Positions 55,052-64,000 of a stretch of 64,000 bases of DNA are shown here, one piece after another. Positions within the stretch are counted from its first letter, which is position 1. The number at the start of each line of letters is the position of its first letter. Location of the stretch: NCBI RefSeq assembly GCF_023684385.1, contig NZ_JAGSOJ010000001.1, positions 558,001 to 622,000 on the forward strand. The letters run 5' to 3'. The translations under genes and the position numbers were made by a program. The DNA is from Oceanirhabdus seepicola. GTDB lineage: Bacteria > Bacillota > Clostridia > Clostridiales > Clostridiaceae. The notes beneath the pieces were generated by a model. That model worked only from the letters and a program-made list of their open reading frames with translations, was not told where the DNA came from and ran no database searches.

Positions 55052-55094
55052 AAAAGTTGATGGTACAAGCTATTGCTTGTACCATCAACTTTTC
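55052..55094 (-). terminator. Terminator after second receptor fusion gene
   Basis: AAAAGTTGATGGTACAAG and complement with a six-base loop; the centre GATGGTACAA is close to that of the other terminator. Confidence 0.9.
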
Positions 55095-55190
55095 TATTCA
55101 ATTATGTTAAATAATTGAATTAGTTTTATAATAAGAGCTATAAAAAATTTAAAATAACCTTATTAATCAAAATTTATTCTGTTTAAATCA

Positions 55191-57647
55191 TTATTCTTCT
55201 ATCCAAATATCATCAAATTTAATGATATTTAATGGGTGAACCTTTAATCCTTTAATATTATTCTTACATGCATACGAAGTACATATTGTTGATAGGAATA
55301 TCCATGGCGAATCATCAATAATCTTACTTTCAATATCATTCATGATTTCATTATATTTATAAGGATTTTTAGTTTTTCTAGCATTCTCAAGCATTTCAAC
55401 AATTTCTTGATTATGATAATTTCCAAAATTCATGGCACTATTTTTATCTATTAATGGTTGAATAAAGTTATCTGATGTTCCTGAATCTCCAATCCAGCCA
55501 TAAAGAAATACATCACAAGAACTGTTAGACGCACTTTTTTGAAAATAATTACCATTAACTTCGCAAGTCTTCACTTGAATACCAATTTCTTTTAAATTCT
55601 CTTTTAAAATTGCACTAATCCTTTCTTGATTACCAGTACCTGGCGTTACTGACATAGTTAATGTTCCAGAATTTATTCCACTTACACTCATAAGGTCTTT
55701 TGCCTTTTTTAAATTTTTTTCATATGCTTTTGTTCTATAATTTGTCAAACTATTCGGAAAGGCTCCTCGTGAAACAATTTCCATTTCCCCAAATACCTCT
55801 TTTACAATTCTCTCCCTATCTACACAATAATTTATAGCTTGTCTCACTTTTTTATTATGAACAATAGAATTTGAATTATTAAAATTCATTGCTAAAAATC
55901 TACCGCCAACACATTCTACTTTTTCTATTTTATAGCCTTCATTCTTTAACTTTTCAATATTATTTTTATCTACGCCTATGTAATCCAATTCTCCTGCAAC
56001 AAATTTATCTAAACTCTTCTCTACTTTAAAATAGATTTCTATTCTATCAATTAAAGCTTGTCCTAGTGAATACTCTTCAAATTTTTCTAAAATCAATCCA
56101 TCTTCGGTTTTTGAAACAGACTTAAATGCTCCTGCTCCAATAAGTCCAACATCCTTCGAACTTGTATCTTCCTTAGGTATAATAGAACAACTACAATGAG
56201 CTAAATTATTTATAAAAGTATTATAAGCATATTTCAATTTAATTTTTATATTATATTTTCCCTCAACTCTAATCCCTAAAACTGAGGATGCTTTACCTTC
56301 AAAATACTCATCAGAACCATCTATCATCTCCAGAAACCATCGATTTGGAGAATTGAGTTCTTTGCTTAAAAGCCTTTCAAAAGAGAACTTAACATCATCA
56401 GCAGTTATATTTCTACCATTATGAAATTTCATATCTCTTCTTAAATTAAAGTTCCATGTTAAATTATCTTCTTCAACATGCCATGTTCTTGCAATTGATC
56501 CAACAACATCTGTACCTATACCAAATTTAGCCAATCCCGAATGTATTGCTGAGCTAATCTTTGTTGATTCAGCCTCAGTAATCATAGCAGGATCAAATGT
56601 ACTTGGTTTAGCAATAGCTATTCTACATCTATTTTTTTCATTGGATGCTTCACTAATTTTTTGTTCAGACATTTCATTAAGATTTTTTATTGCTGACTCA
56701 AGAATATTAAGTACAGCATTCTGCTTGTCCGCATTTATTGAAATATTTTCATTAAATACTTTAACCCTATCAGAAACCTTAACCATATCATCAATAACTG
56801 TCATCATATATTGATTTTTATCTGCCTGTTCACTCATAACTTGATTTATCTGATTAGAAATATTTTTTGCCTTTTCGATTGAAGTCACTATATCACCAAA
56901 AGCTATTCCTGACTTTTCAACAGCTAAAGTGCTTTCTTCTACAGTTTCAACTCCCTGTTCAACAATATCCAATGTTTCATTAGTTACGTATGCCATTTCA
57001 TCTATTATGGTGTTTATATTATCTGCAGATTCAGAGCTACTATTTGCCAACTTTTTAACTTCTTGAGCTACAATAGTAAAACCTCTTCCTGCTTCCCCTG
57101 CTCTTGCAGCTTCAATATTAGCATTTAATGATAATAAATGAGTAGTTTTTGATATTTGTTTAATAATATCAACAATCCCTTTAATTTCATTAGATTTTTC
57201 CGAAAGTTTATTCATTGCACCGCTCATATTCTCAACTGTTTGCTTAATATTAAGAAAGCTTTCCATTATTTCATCTAAGGATCGCTTTCCTTCTTCTGCT
57301 TTATTTAATGACTCTTCAACAACTGCCATAGATTCTTCAACACTAGCACATACTTCTTCTGAGAATGCTCCTACCTCTGATGAAACATTGATAGTTTTAT
57401 CAATATTTTCGCTATGTTTATCCATTTGCACGTTAATTTCTTCTACTGATTTTAAAAGTATTTCTGTACTTTCTATTGCGTCTTCCGCTTCCTTTAATAT
57501 CCTTTCCGTCATTATGCTTTGACTCTTCTGTTTATTAATTAATTTTCTTAATCTATTATTTTGATTTTCAAATTCTTGGAAGTCTTTTTTTTCTGATACT
57601 ATCTTGTTTTCTTCATTTCTTTTTTTCCTAAACTTAGTTATAGCCAT
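55191..57647 (-). CDS. Cytosolic chemoreceptor signalling domain fused to oligopeptide-binding (SBP family 5) domain, copy B
   Basis: 818 residues, same architecture as the downstream copy and clearly homologous along its whole length. MCP part about 18-335 ([19 protein letters not shown]), binding domain about 340-818 ([44 protein letters not shown]). The binding-domain surface ([23 protein letters not shown]) differs more than the signalling tip, as expected if the ligands differ. AAAGGA before the ATG 57647. Each copy has its own terminator, so they are separate transcripts. Confidence 0.88.
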   Translation of the reverse strand: MAITKFRKKRNEENKIVSEKKDFQEFENQNNRLRKLINKQKSQSIMTERILKEAEDAIESTEILLKSVEEINVQMDKHSENIDKTINVSSEVGAFSEEVCASVEESMAVVEESLNKAEEGKRSLDEIMESFLNIKQTVENMSGAMNKLSEKSNEIKGIVDIIKQISKTTHLLSLNANIEAARAGEAGRGFTIVAQEVKKLANSSSESADNINTIIDEMAYVTNETLDIVEQGVETVEESTLAVEKSGIAFGDIVTSIEKAKNISNQINQVMSEQADKNQYMMTVIDDMVKVSDRVKVFNENISINADKQNAVLNILESAIKNLNEMSEQKISEASNEKNRCRIAIAKPSTFDPAMITEAESTKISSAIHSGLAKFGIGTDVVGSIARTWHVEEDNLTWNFNLRRDMKFHNGRNITADDVKFSFERLLSKELNSPNRWFLEMIDGSDEYFEGKASSVLGIRVEGKYNIKIKLKYAYNTFINNLAHCSCSIIPKEDTSSKDVGLIGAGAFKSVSKTEDGLILEKFEEYSLGQALIDRIEIYFKVEKSLDKFVAGELDYIGVDKNNIEKLKNEGYKIEKVECVGGRFLAMNFNNSNSIVHNKKVRQAINYCVDRERIVKEVFGEMEIVSRGAFPNSLTNYRTKAYEKNLKKAKDLMSVSGINSGTLTMSVTPGTGNQERISAILKENLKEIGIQVKTCEVNGNYFQKSASNSSCDVFLYGWIGDSGTSDNFIQPLIDKNSAMNFGNYHNQEIVEMLENARKTKNPYKYNEIMNDIESKIIDDSPWIFLSTICTSYACKNNIKGLKVHPLNIIKFDDIWIEE

Positions 57648-57902
57648 TATTCCTTTCACCTCTATGAAATATAATTTCTCTTGCAAAATCTAAATTATAA
57701 CAAAATATTAAAGTATATTAAAAGAAAATGTATTTTATTGTTTATATATGTAAACTATTTGTACTCAATAACATTCTACCATAATTACGATTAATAGGAA
57801 ACTCAGTCCAACATATCATATCACAATTTTCAAAAAAAATTCATATTTCAAAATTTTAGATGCTCTAAACTAATATTCATTTTAATAAAATGAAGAAAAA
57901 AA
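57648..57902. other. Gap upstream of receptor fusion copy B
   Basis: Promoter region; A/T-rich, no gene or repeat seen. Confidence 0.4.
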
Positions 57903-57934
57903 CAAAATATGCATCTGATTGGTGCATATTTTGT
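57903..57934 (-). terminator. Terminator after MFS gene
   Basis: CAAAATATGCA / TGCATATTTTG, nine-base loop, about 60 bases past the stop. Confidence 0.8.
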
Positions 57935-57993
57935 CTATTGACAAAGTTATAATATATTATTTTCACTCTGTTTTCTGTCTTAGTAATTTCAAT

Positions 57994-59313
57994 TTAAAAT
58001 CCTTTCATCGCTTTGTTTGTTCTTATAAGGATTGAACAAATGATTATAACTATTCCGGATAAAATAGGTATAATGTATGAAGGAATAATATCAATAACAA
58101 GTCCAGAAAATATTATTCCTAATGGTGCTATTCCACTACTTAATGCAAAAACTATTCCCATAACTCTTCCACGAATATTATCAGGTGTAAATTTTTGAAT
58201 TGATACCATTATAGGAACATTGACAGTTATCATACATACTCCAAAAATACATTGTATTACTATATAGAAGATGAAAAAAATATTATTATTAATAAATCTT
58301 AAAATTGGTATAGTAGGAATCCCAATAAGCACTGAGCAAATTCCCATCATAAATAAGCCTAAAGAAAAACTTTTCAATTTACTATCTTTCTCTGGTAGTG
58401 TTCCTATAATTATGGAAGCAAGTAGAAGTCCTACTGAAATAGAAGTCTCTATAATTCCAAACTGCACTGTAGACATATTTAAAACATTGTTAATAATAAA
58501 AGGTAAGTTCACTGCTAAGGAAGGCATTACAAAATTAATCAAAAAAGCAAATTTTACAAGGATATATAGAACTTCATTATTTTTTATAAATCCAAATACT
58601 TCTTTTATATCTTGAATTATTATGCTCAATTTAGACTTAAAATCCACCTTTCTTTTGGTGTCAATAGCCCCTTTATTCTCTTCATTTTCAACTTTAACAA
58701 GTTTAAAATCAATGAACATTTCAGAAATAGCAGAAATCACAAAAGATATGGCGTTTAATAAAAGAAACAAATTAATAGAGATTAATCCAAATAATATCCC
58801 ACCTATTACTGGTGCAATAATCCCTGTAAGTGATGATATTGCACTTGAGTAAGAATTAATTTTATTTAGTCTCTTTTCAGTTACTAAATTTGGTATTGAT
58901 GCTGAAATAGTAGTATCGAAAAATGTACTTATTATTGAAAGAAGTACTGTTACAACGTAAATATAAATAATTTGCAACCCGAATAAGTAGGACATTAGTA
59001 GCAATCCAAATACTACTCCACCGCTTAAAAAGTCTAATAATACAACAATTTTCTTTCTATCTAACTTATCTGCTAAGACTCCTGCAAAGGGTCCAAGTAT
59101 AACTCTAGGTACCATCCCAGCCAAAATACTAAATGCAAATGATAAACCCGACCCTGTCGTTTTCAAAATATATAGGGCTAAAACAAACGTATAAAGATTT
59201 GTTCCTAATAAAGAAATTAATCTCCCTTCTAAAAATAGAATTAAATTCAACTTTTCTTTTCTTAACGTCATTTGATTTAATGCAGATTGATTATTTAATA
59301 TTGCTTCTCCCAT
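57994..59313 (-). CDS. MFS transporter, probable efflux
   Basis: 439 residues, about 12 membrane segments. RLISLLGTNLYTFVLALYILK and AGVLADKLDRKKIVVLLDFLSG resemble the MefA-like/MFS_3 group. ATG 59313 follows GGGGG by eight bases; the reading from 59355 contains it. Transcribed divergently from an HTH-TPR regulator, with shared direct repeats between them that suggest induction or repression by that protein. Confidence 0.85.
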   Translation of the reverse strand: MGEAILNNQSALNQMTLRKEKLNLILFLEGRLISLLGTNLYTFVLALYILKTTGSGLSFAFSILAGMVPRVILGPFAGVLADKLDRKKIVVLLDFLSGGVVFGLLLMSYLFGLQIIYIYVVTVLLSIISTFFDTTISASIPNLVTEKRLNKINSYSSAISSLTGIIAPVIGGILFGLISINLFLLLNAISFVISAISEMFIDFKLVKVENEENKGAIDTKRKVDFKSKLSIIIQDIKEVFGFIKNNEVLYILVKFAFLINFVMPSLAVNLPFIINNVLNMSTVQFGIIETSISVGLLLASIIIGTLPEKDSKLKSFSLGLFMMGICSVLIGIPTIPILRFINNNIFFIFYIVIQCIFGVCMITVNVPIMVSIQKFTPDNIRGRVMGIVFALSSGIAPLGIIFSGLVIDIIPSYIIPILSGIVIIICSILIRTNKAMKGF

Positions 59314-59349
59314 TACAAATACCCCCATGATATATTTTTGTTTAATTTC

Positions 59350-59482
59350 ATTCAACTTATAGTTTTATTTTACCATATTATTCATATAAGTCAATACACG
59401 AGTTGAATATTATTAAACTTATTTTCTTTTAATATAGTTTACCTCGTTGCAAGTTGAATATTTTTATACTATAATTTATATA
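59350..59482. promoter_or_regulatory. Divergent promoters with three AGTTGAA repeats
   Basis: AGTTGAAT-type boxes at 59350 (inverted), 59401 and 59452, each 51 bases apart; the last two share AGTTGAATATT. Regulator promoter: TTGAAT (59454), 17 bases, TATATA (59477). MFS promoter on the minus strand: TTGACT (59394-59389), 16 bases, TAAAAT (59372-59367). One box lies on the MFS start, one just upstream of its -35, one on the regulator -35. Confidence 0.6.
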
Positions 59483-59508
59483 TAGAATATAGCTAGGAGG
59501 GGATTAAA

Positions 59509-60822
59509 ATGACTGAAACACTTGGTCAAAAGATAAAGAAACTAAGAAAAGAATTAAAAATGACTCAAAGTGACCTTGCTGGAAATGAAATGACCAAAAG
59601 TATGCTTAGTCATATTGAAAACAATCAAGCTTCACCTTCAATGAAGAATCTTCAATATATTGCAAAACGCTTAGAAAAATCTATATCCTATTTTTTAGAA
59701 GAGGATTTTAAAGAAAAAAAAGAAATCATAACAGAAATTCCAATTGAAGAACTAAACACTGAAATGAGAAATATTAATAATTTAATTGAAAATAAACAAT
59801 TTAAAAAAGCCTTAGAAGAACTTAAACCAATATTAAAGAGTTATAATTTTAATAAAACTACTATTATTTATGCAGATGTTATTTCAAAATTAGGTACTTG
59901 TTTAATTGAATTAGGCGAATTTGAAGAAGGTGAAAAAACTTTACGAACTGCATCAAAAGTATACATAGATAATCATCTTTTTATAAAAGCAGCTAAAACT
60001 TATAACGAACTTAACATAATATATTTTAAAACATTTGATTATGATAAGTCCTTAAAAATACTAGAAGAAACTTGGAATATATATCATAAATCTATAAATA
60101 AAGATATTTTTTTTGAAATTGACCTTTTACACTTTCAGTCCTATATATATACTTCATTAGATAATTACAAAGAAGCACTTTCTTCTTTAGAAAAAGCCAT
60201 GAATCTTTCAAACGAAAAGAATTCATATTATAAATTAGGAGAAATATATAGAGTTATTTCAGCAGTCTATTGGGTTTTAAAAGATAATGATAAATTCCAA
60301 TATAATATAAAGAAAGCTAAGGAATTTGCTGATTTTTCAGAAGATAAATCAACTCTCTCAAGGATAGAACACACTTTAGCCGTCTATGCTAACAGCTTAG
60401 GAAATCCTAATAAAGCATTAGAACATATAAATATGTTTTTAGAATATACCAGTGAAGATGTTTCCCTTATTTATCTTGAACTAGCAAAGGCTTATTATAC
60501 CCTTAAAAAGTACGATCTAGCCTTAGAAAACATAGTCAAAGCAGCTTACTCATCTGAAGTTTTTATTAAACCTGACTATCTTTATATGTGGGAAGCCAAA
60601 GTTCATGAGGGCCTAATACTCCATGCTCTTGGTAAGAGCGAAAAAGCTATAGAAAGTATACAATATGCAATTGATAAAATGATTAAATTTTCTTATTCAT
60701 CAAATTTATCCTTTGCATATAAAAGCTTAAGCACAGTGTATTCTGAAATTAATGATTTCGAAAATGCTTTTTATGCTTTGAAAAAGTCCGAGGAAATACT
60801 TTCATTATTAAATAATAAATAA
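59509..60822 (+). CDS. XRE-type HTH regulator with TPR repeats
   Basis: 437 residues. HTH at 5-60 (LGQKIKKLRKELKMTQSDLAG, SMLSHIENNQASPSMKNL in blocks). From about 80 on, helical TPR-like repeats, at least seven (for example ALEELKPILKSYNF, AAKTYNELNIIYFKTFDYDKSL, KLGEIYRVISAVYWVLKDN). This plan is shared with PlcR/Rgg/AimR-like quorum regulators and with single-gene regulators of neighbouring transporters. GGAGGGG before ATG. A strong candidate regulator of the divergent MFS gene. Confidence 0.85.
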   Translation: MTETLGQKIKKLRKELKMTQSDLAGNEMTKSMLSHIENNQASPSMKNLQYIAKRLEKSISYFLEEDFKEKKEIITEIPIEELNTEMRNINNLIENKQFKKALEELKPILKSYNFNKTTIIYADVISKLGTCLIELGEFEEGEKTLRTASKVYIDNHLFIKAAKTYNELNIIYFKTFDYDKSLKILEETWNIYHKSINKDIFFEIDLLHFQSYIYTSLDNYKEALSSLEKAMNLSNEKNSYYKLGEIYRVISAVYWVLKDNDKFQYNIKKAKEFADFSEDKSTLSRIEHTLAVYANSLGNPNKALEHINMFLEYTSEDVSLIYLELAKAYYTLKKYDLALENIVKAAYSSEVFIKPDYLYMWEAKVHEGLILHALGKSEKAIESIQYAIDKMIKFSYSSNLSFAYKSLSTVYSEINDFENAFYALKKSEEILSLLNNK

Positions 60823-60858
60823 AGAGAGACAGGTCTAGGCTACCTCTCTCTCTTTTCT
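60822..60858 (+). terminator. Terminator after HTH-TPR gene
   Basis: AAGAGAGA-AGGT / ACCT-CTCTCTTT, T tract after. Confidence 0.8.
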
Positions 60859-60928
60859 AATAATATAAATTAGTTATATATAACCAAATTAAGTATAGTT
60901 AATTAATTTAAATAATATATCTATAAAA

Positions 60929-61270
60929 TCAATCATTTTTAGTTTTGCTCTTTTTGGGGAGTAATATTATTTTCTCTAAATAATATGCTATTAACCCAGT
61001 CTGTAAAACGGATAAAAAGGCAAAAATATTAGAATTTGTTATACCTCCAAGCTTTCCATCAATTAATATTGATGTAGGAGCATGAATAATTAACCAAAAT
61101 AATTTTTGAGCATAATCCCTTGGAAAACTAGTACCTGATAATCTATATTGTTCAATGCTAGGACTAACATATGGAAGTACAATCCCTGAGTATACTAGTA
61201 ACCAAGTTAACAGCAAATCTATAAGCACAACAATAACAACTACTTTGTGCTTTTTAATAATATCAACCAT
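60929..61270 (-). CDS. Hypothetical small membrane protein
   Basis: 113 residues with an N-terminal membrane segment (about 12-33) and two weaker ones (about 55-70 and 80-97); basic C-terminus KKSKTKND. Unknown family. ATG 61270 follows GGAGG by five bases; GTG 61282 is part of that site. Confidence 0.6.
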   Translation of the reverse strand: MVDIIKKHKVVVIVVLIDLLLTWLLVYSGIVLPYVSPSIEQYRLSGTSFPRDYAQKLFWLIIHAPTSILIDGKLGGITNSNIFAFLSVLQTGLIAYYLEKIILLPKKSKTKND

Positions 61271-61339
61271 ACAAACCTCCACTTATAAATGATTCTATAT
61301 ACAAAATATATTATACCATAATTTTACAAGAATCACTTG

Positions 61340-61378
61340 AATAATAAAACACCCGCCTAATGAACTGCTTTATTAATA
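61340..61378 (-). terminator. Possible terminator after rhodanese gene
   Basis: TAATAAA-CA / TG-TTTATTA, A/T-rich stem directly past the stop. Confidence 0.5.
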
Positions 61379-61382
61379 ATAT

Positions 61383-62210
61383 CTATTTTTCACATATGAC
61401 TTCATTATCTTCATAACTTATCCAATCACTCCAACTTCCTAAGTAAAGAATTGGTTTCAACCCAACTTCACTCATTAGAAGAACATTCACACACGCACTA
61501 ACCCCTGATCCGCAATGAACAATTAGTTTTTTATAGTTCTTTAATTCATGAAATTTTTCATTTAATGCATTTAAATCTTTAACCTCTAGATTATCAAAAT
61601 TATCTTTCCAAAAGTAATTTACAGCCCCTGGTATATGCCCTGCTTTCTTATCAATAGGCTCTTCTAATGCTAAATATCGTTCTCTTGCTCTAGAATCTAT
61701 TATTATAGACGCTTCTTTATTAAGATTTTCCCTTACGTACTCAACATCACAAATCAATTTAGAGTTAATCTTCATTGTAAGACCGTTTGATTCTTTTGGT
61801 TCATTCACTTTATCAGTTACAGGAAGATTTCTTTCAACCCAAGCTTTAAATCCACCATTAAGTACATAAACCTCTTTTATACCAATATATTTAGACATGA
61901 ACCAAAGTCTAGATGCCGGCGCTAATTGACCATCATCATAAATAACTACAGCTTTTTCCTCATCAACTCCTGAGTTTTCCATCATCTTTATGAACTCATC
62001 CATTAAAGGTAGCGGATGTCTTCCACCGTGTTCACTTACCTCACCTGTTAAATCTCTTAAATCTATGTATACCGCATTATTTATATGCGACTTTTTATAA
62101 GCGTTTAATCCATATTGCGGATCATTCATTCCAAATCTACAATCTAATATAACTAAATCCTCATTATTTAAGTTTTCTGATAACCAATCTATAGATACAA
62201 TATTTTTCAC
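61383..62210 (-). CDS. Two-domain rhodanese (thiosulfate/3-mercaptopyruvate sulfurtransferase)
   Basis: 275 residues, two rhodanese modules (about 10-125 and 150-270). The second holds the catalytic Cys in HCGSGVSAC; the first ends with DDGQLAPASRLW and no Cys, as in the family. The loop CGSGVSA fits 3-mercaptopyruvate sulfurtransferase as well as thiosulfate users. GTG start eight bases after GGAGG. Monocistronic. Confidence 0.92.
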   Translation of the reverse strand: MKNIVSIDWLSENLNNEDLVILDCRFGMNDPQYGLNAYKKSHINNAVYIDLRDLTGEVSEHGGRHPLPLMDEFIKMMENSGVDEEKAVVIYDDGQLAPASRLWFMSKYIGIKEVYVLNGGFKAWVERNLPVTDKVNEPKESNGLTMKINSKLICDVEYVRENLNKEASIIIDSRARERYLALEEPIDKKAGHIPGAVNYFWKDNFDNLEVKDLNALNEKFHELKNYKKLIVHCGSGVSACVNVLLMSEVGLKPILYLGSWSDWISYEDNEVICEK

Positions 62211-62286
62211 TTTAATTACCTCCTCATAACATTTTAAGACTACTCACACAGAAAGTATAGCATATAATATCAGCTCTTCAAAACAT

Positions 62287-62492
62287 CTAATTTTTCCCCT
62301 TCTTTTGTATAATTTGCTCCTTTATTTCTGCATAACTACAGCCTAAATATACTCTTATAGTTAAAACTAACATTCCTATTACCCTTAATATTCTTGCAAT
62401 AGTTACATCAAAATATTTATTGCTTCTCCTATTGATATAACAATTAATATGAATCCAATTATTCTTAATGTTAATCCTGCTTTCCTTTTCAT
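62287..62492 (-). pseudogene. Small membrane protein gene with one-base frameshift
   Basis: ATG 62492 follows AGGTGA by nine bases: MKRKAGLTLRIIGFILIVIS then GEAINIL and a TAA at 62403. After one extra base the next frame continues as VTIARILRVIGMLVLTIRV and YAEIKEQIIQKKGKN to TAG 62287. Adding one T to the TTTT run near 62412 restores a single frame of about 68 residues with two membrane segments. A homopolymer slip or sequencing error. Confidence 0.55.
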
Positions 62493-62584
62493 ATTAATTT
62501 ATCACCTACTTTGTTTTATATTTGAAAGACAATATATTTATTTCTCATTCAAGACTTTAATTTTCTTAAGTGTTATCATTTCAT

Positions 62585-62624
62585 AAAAAAAGCTATCAAA
62601 ATATATATCACACTTTGATAGCTT
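62585..62624 (-). terminator. Terminator after S9 peptidase gene
   Basis: AAGCTATCAAA / TTTGATAGCTT, seven A before it gives U on the minus strand. Confidence 0.88.
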
Positions 62625-62633
62625 ATCTTTATA

Positions 62634-64000
62634 TTATAAATATTCTTCCAAGAAACTCTCCATTTCTTTAAACATTTCTATAATATTTTCTTCATTATGG
62701 AATCCATGTCCCTCATTATCTTTAACCATATATTTAACTTCTACCCCTCTATTTCTTAATGATTCTACAACTCCATCAGATTGATCCTTTGGAACTCTTG
62801 GATCATTTGCACCTTGAACTATAAATAATGGAGTCTTAATTTTATCAACATGGAATACAGGTGATACTTCTCTCAATAACTCCTTATCCTCTTCAGGATC
62901 TCCCATTTTTTCATAGAACATTTTTCTTAATGACTCCCAATAAGGTGGCATGTCCTCTAACAATGTAAATAGATTTGATGGTCCAACTTCATCTACTGCA
63001 CAAGCATATAAGTCAGGAGTAAATGTAACTCCAGCTAAAGTTGCATATCCGCCATAGGATCTCCCATATATTGCTATTCTTTCAGGATTTGCAATTCCCT
63101 CATTAACAAGCCAATTAACTCCATCTGTAAGGTCATTCTGCATATCTTTTCCCCACTGCTTAAAGCTAGCCTCTAAGAACTTTCTTCCATAACCAGTAGA
63201 TCCCCTAAAGTTAACATTAAGAACACCATAACCTCTATTAGCTAAAAACTGTGCTTTGGGATTAAATTCCCACACATCTCTGTACCAAGGACCTCCATGA
63301 GGATTAATAACTATTGGTAAATTTTTTGGTTCAACTCCTTTTGGCAGGGTTAAATAACCTGGAATTATCAATCCATCTCTTGCTTCAAATTTTATTGGCT
63401 TCATTTCACACATTTCTTCTTCTTTAAGCCATGGCATTAAATTACATATTTTAATAAGTTCATCTCTTTTAATATCATAAAGATAATATTCTCCTGAATT
63501 AATGTCGCTATAAGCATAAATCATCATTTTACTTTCATCTTTACTCATATTTTCATATGATATGCTGAGACCTTTTAATTTTCCTTCAATTTTACTATGA
63601 ATTGTCTCCCTCTCTTTATCTAGGAAATGAATATGCTCTTTATCTGTATAATATTTAACTCCAATAATCTTCTTATGAAAATCTGATTTCAGAAGTTCGT
63701 CAACATCTACTTCATCATGTTCAAATATTAATTTAATATTTTCTTTTGTTCTTGGATTGAATTCATATATTGCAGACTTGTCCCTTCCAATACTAGATGA
63801 AATATATATATTCTTATTATCAAAGCTAAAGAATATTGGAGAGATATGTTCTCTAAAATCACTTTCAAGTACTAAATGAAATTCTTCTTCTACAGACTCT
63901 CTATATAATATTTTAGTTGCTGTTCCATCACAACATGCAGCCGCTCTTACTTCCCCATTATGATCTACTATCCATTGAGTAACTCCCCCCGGATTTTTAG
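62634..64000 (-). CDS. S9-family prolyl oligopeptidase/acylaminoacyl peptidase, 5' end outside window
   Basis: At least 455 codons, frame open to the window edge (readable from 63998). The C-terminal hydrolase has GRSYGGYAT (Ser), GANDPRVP (Asp) and DNEGHGF (His), the full triad of alpha/beta-hydrolase S9 peptidases. Upstream is a beta-propeller-like part (KNPGGVTQWIVDHNG, YISSSIGRDKSAIYEF in the visible region). An ATG at 63548 is internal and lacks a ribosome site. Cleaves short peptides in the cytoplasm. Confidence 0.92.
   Translation of the reverse strand, partial: KNPGGVTQWIVDHNGEVRAAACCDGTATKILYRESVEEEFHLVLESDFREHISPIFFSFDNKNIYISSSIGRDKSAIYEFNPRTKENIKLIFEHDEVDVDELLKSDFHKKIIGVKYYTDKEHIHFLDKERETIHSKIEGKLKGLSISYENMSKDESKMMIYAYSDINSGEYYLYDIKRDELIKICNLMPWLKEEEMCEMKPIKFEARDGLIIPGYLTLPKGVEPKNLPIVINPHGGPWYRDVWEFNPKAQFLANRGYGVLNVNFRGSTGYGRKFLEASFKQWGKDMQNDLTDGVNWLVNEGIANPERIAIYGRSYGGYATLAGVTFTPDLYACAVDEVGPSNLFTLLEDMPPYWESLRKMFYEKMGDPEEDKELLREVSPVFHVDKIKTPLFIVQGANDPRVPKDQSDGVVESLRNRGVEVKYMVKDNEGHGFHNEENIIEMFKEMESFLEEYL

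Noticed and set aside
52289..57647. Assembly duplication of one gene
   Set aside because: The two copies differ throughout at protein and DNA level and have different terminator flanks, so they are true paralogues.
62634..63548. 304-residue peptidase as a complete gene
   Set aside because: The frame is open upstream to the window end, and the upstream part reads as the propeller domain of an S9 peptidase. The ATG at 63548 is internal.

Overview
The window looks like chromosome of a low-GC, endospore-forming, motile anaerobe of the Clostridia, close to Clostridium sensu stricto. The evidence is the strong A+T bias, Shine-Dalgarno sites of the GGAGG type before almost every gene, frequent GTG/TTG starts, a GerB-type spore germination permease, a T-box-controlled archaeal-type prolyl-tRNA synthetase, three chemoreceptor-type genes, three ECF sigma/DUF4179 pairs and a glutaredoxin with an in-frame UGA that reads as selenocysteine. 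No prophage, plasmid, rRNA, tRNA or CRISPR array was seen. The region is ordinary housekeeping and regulatory chromosome, with small non-autonomous repeats scattered in the intergenic gaps.

Layout: 1-4.5 kb, SNF2 helicase (cut by the window start) and a SulP anion transporter. 4.6-10.8 kb, two ECF sigma/DUF4179 operons on the minus strand, each behind a TGAAAC-N17-TGT promoter, then a coiled-coil lipoprotein and a small membrane protein. 11-16.5 kb, Tag glycosylase, a secreted LysM 5'-nucleotidase, a NERD protein, the selenoprotein glutaredoxin (missed by ordinary ORF calling) and a CPBP protease. 16.6-21.6 kb, a DUF4003-like protein, a long RelA/SpoT-domain protein, and an MFS exporter with three 19-bp operators and a downstream winged-helix regulator. 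21.7-25.5 kb, GerB permease and a proS T-box leader whose Stem I apex carries a 255-bp MITE that itself contains a second element, followed by two hairpin-rich repeats. 25.7-31.6 kb, a GntR/ABC operon, PH-like membrane proteins, an exonuclease-BRCT gene whose stop codon lies in an IS605/omega-RNA-like remnant, and a second MITE copy.

31.9-35.1 kb holds small membrane and XRE genes and a tandem pair of probable small RNA genes. Their promoters have identical geometry (TGTTAA-N5-TGTTAA-N16-TAGACT-N16-TATAAT) and each RNA carries an anti-Shine-Dalgarno UCCUCCC and a poly-C terminator loop; this is the strongest candidate for an undescribed system. They converge on a radical-SAM gene broken by one nonsense codon. 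35.2-46.5 kb: a Cache chemoreceptor, a TPR-like protein, a third ECF/DUF4179 operon, a phosphatase, an EAL-HDOD protein and HelD. 46.9-52 kb: BrnQ, a CBS/CorC protein, a FIST protein and DegV. 52.2-57.7 kb: two tandem paralogues fusing a membrane-less chemoreceptor signalling domain to an oligopeptide-binding domain. 57.9-64 kb: an MFS exporter divergent from an HTH-TPR regulator, a rhodanese, a frameshifted small gene, and an S9 peptidase cut by the window end.

Common themes are sensing (chemoreceptors, FIST, PH, ECF), drug or peptide export under local repressors, and RNA-level control (T-box, SECIS, paired sRNAs). Starts have been moved from the longest ORF to the codon with the best-placed ribosome binding site where the sequence allowed.
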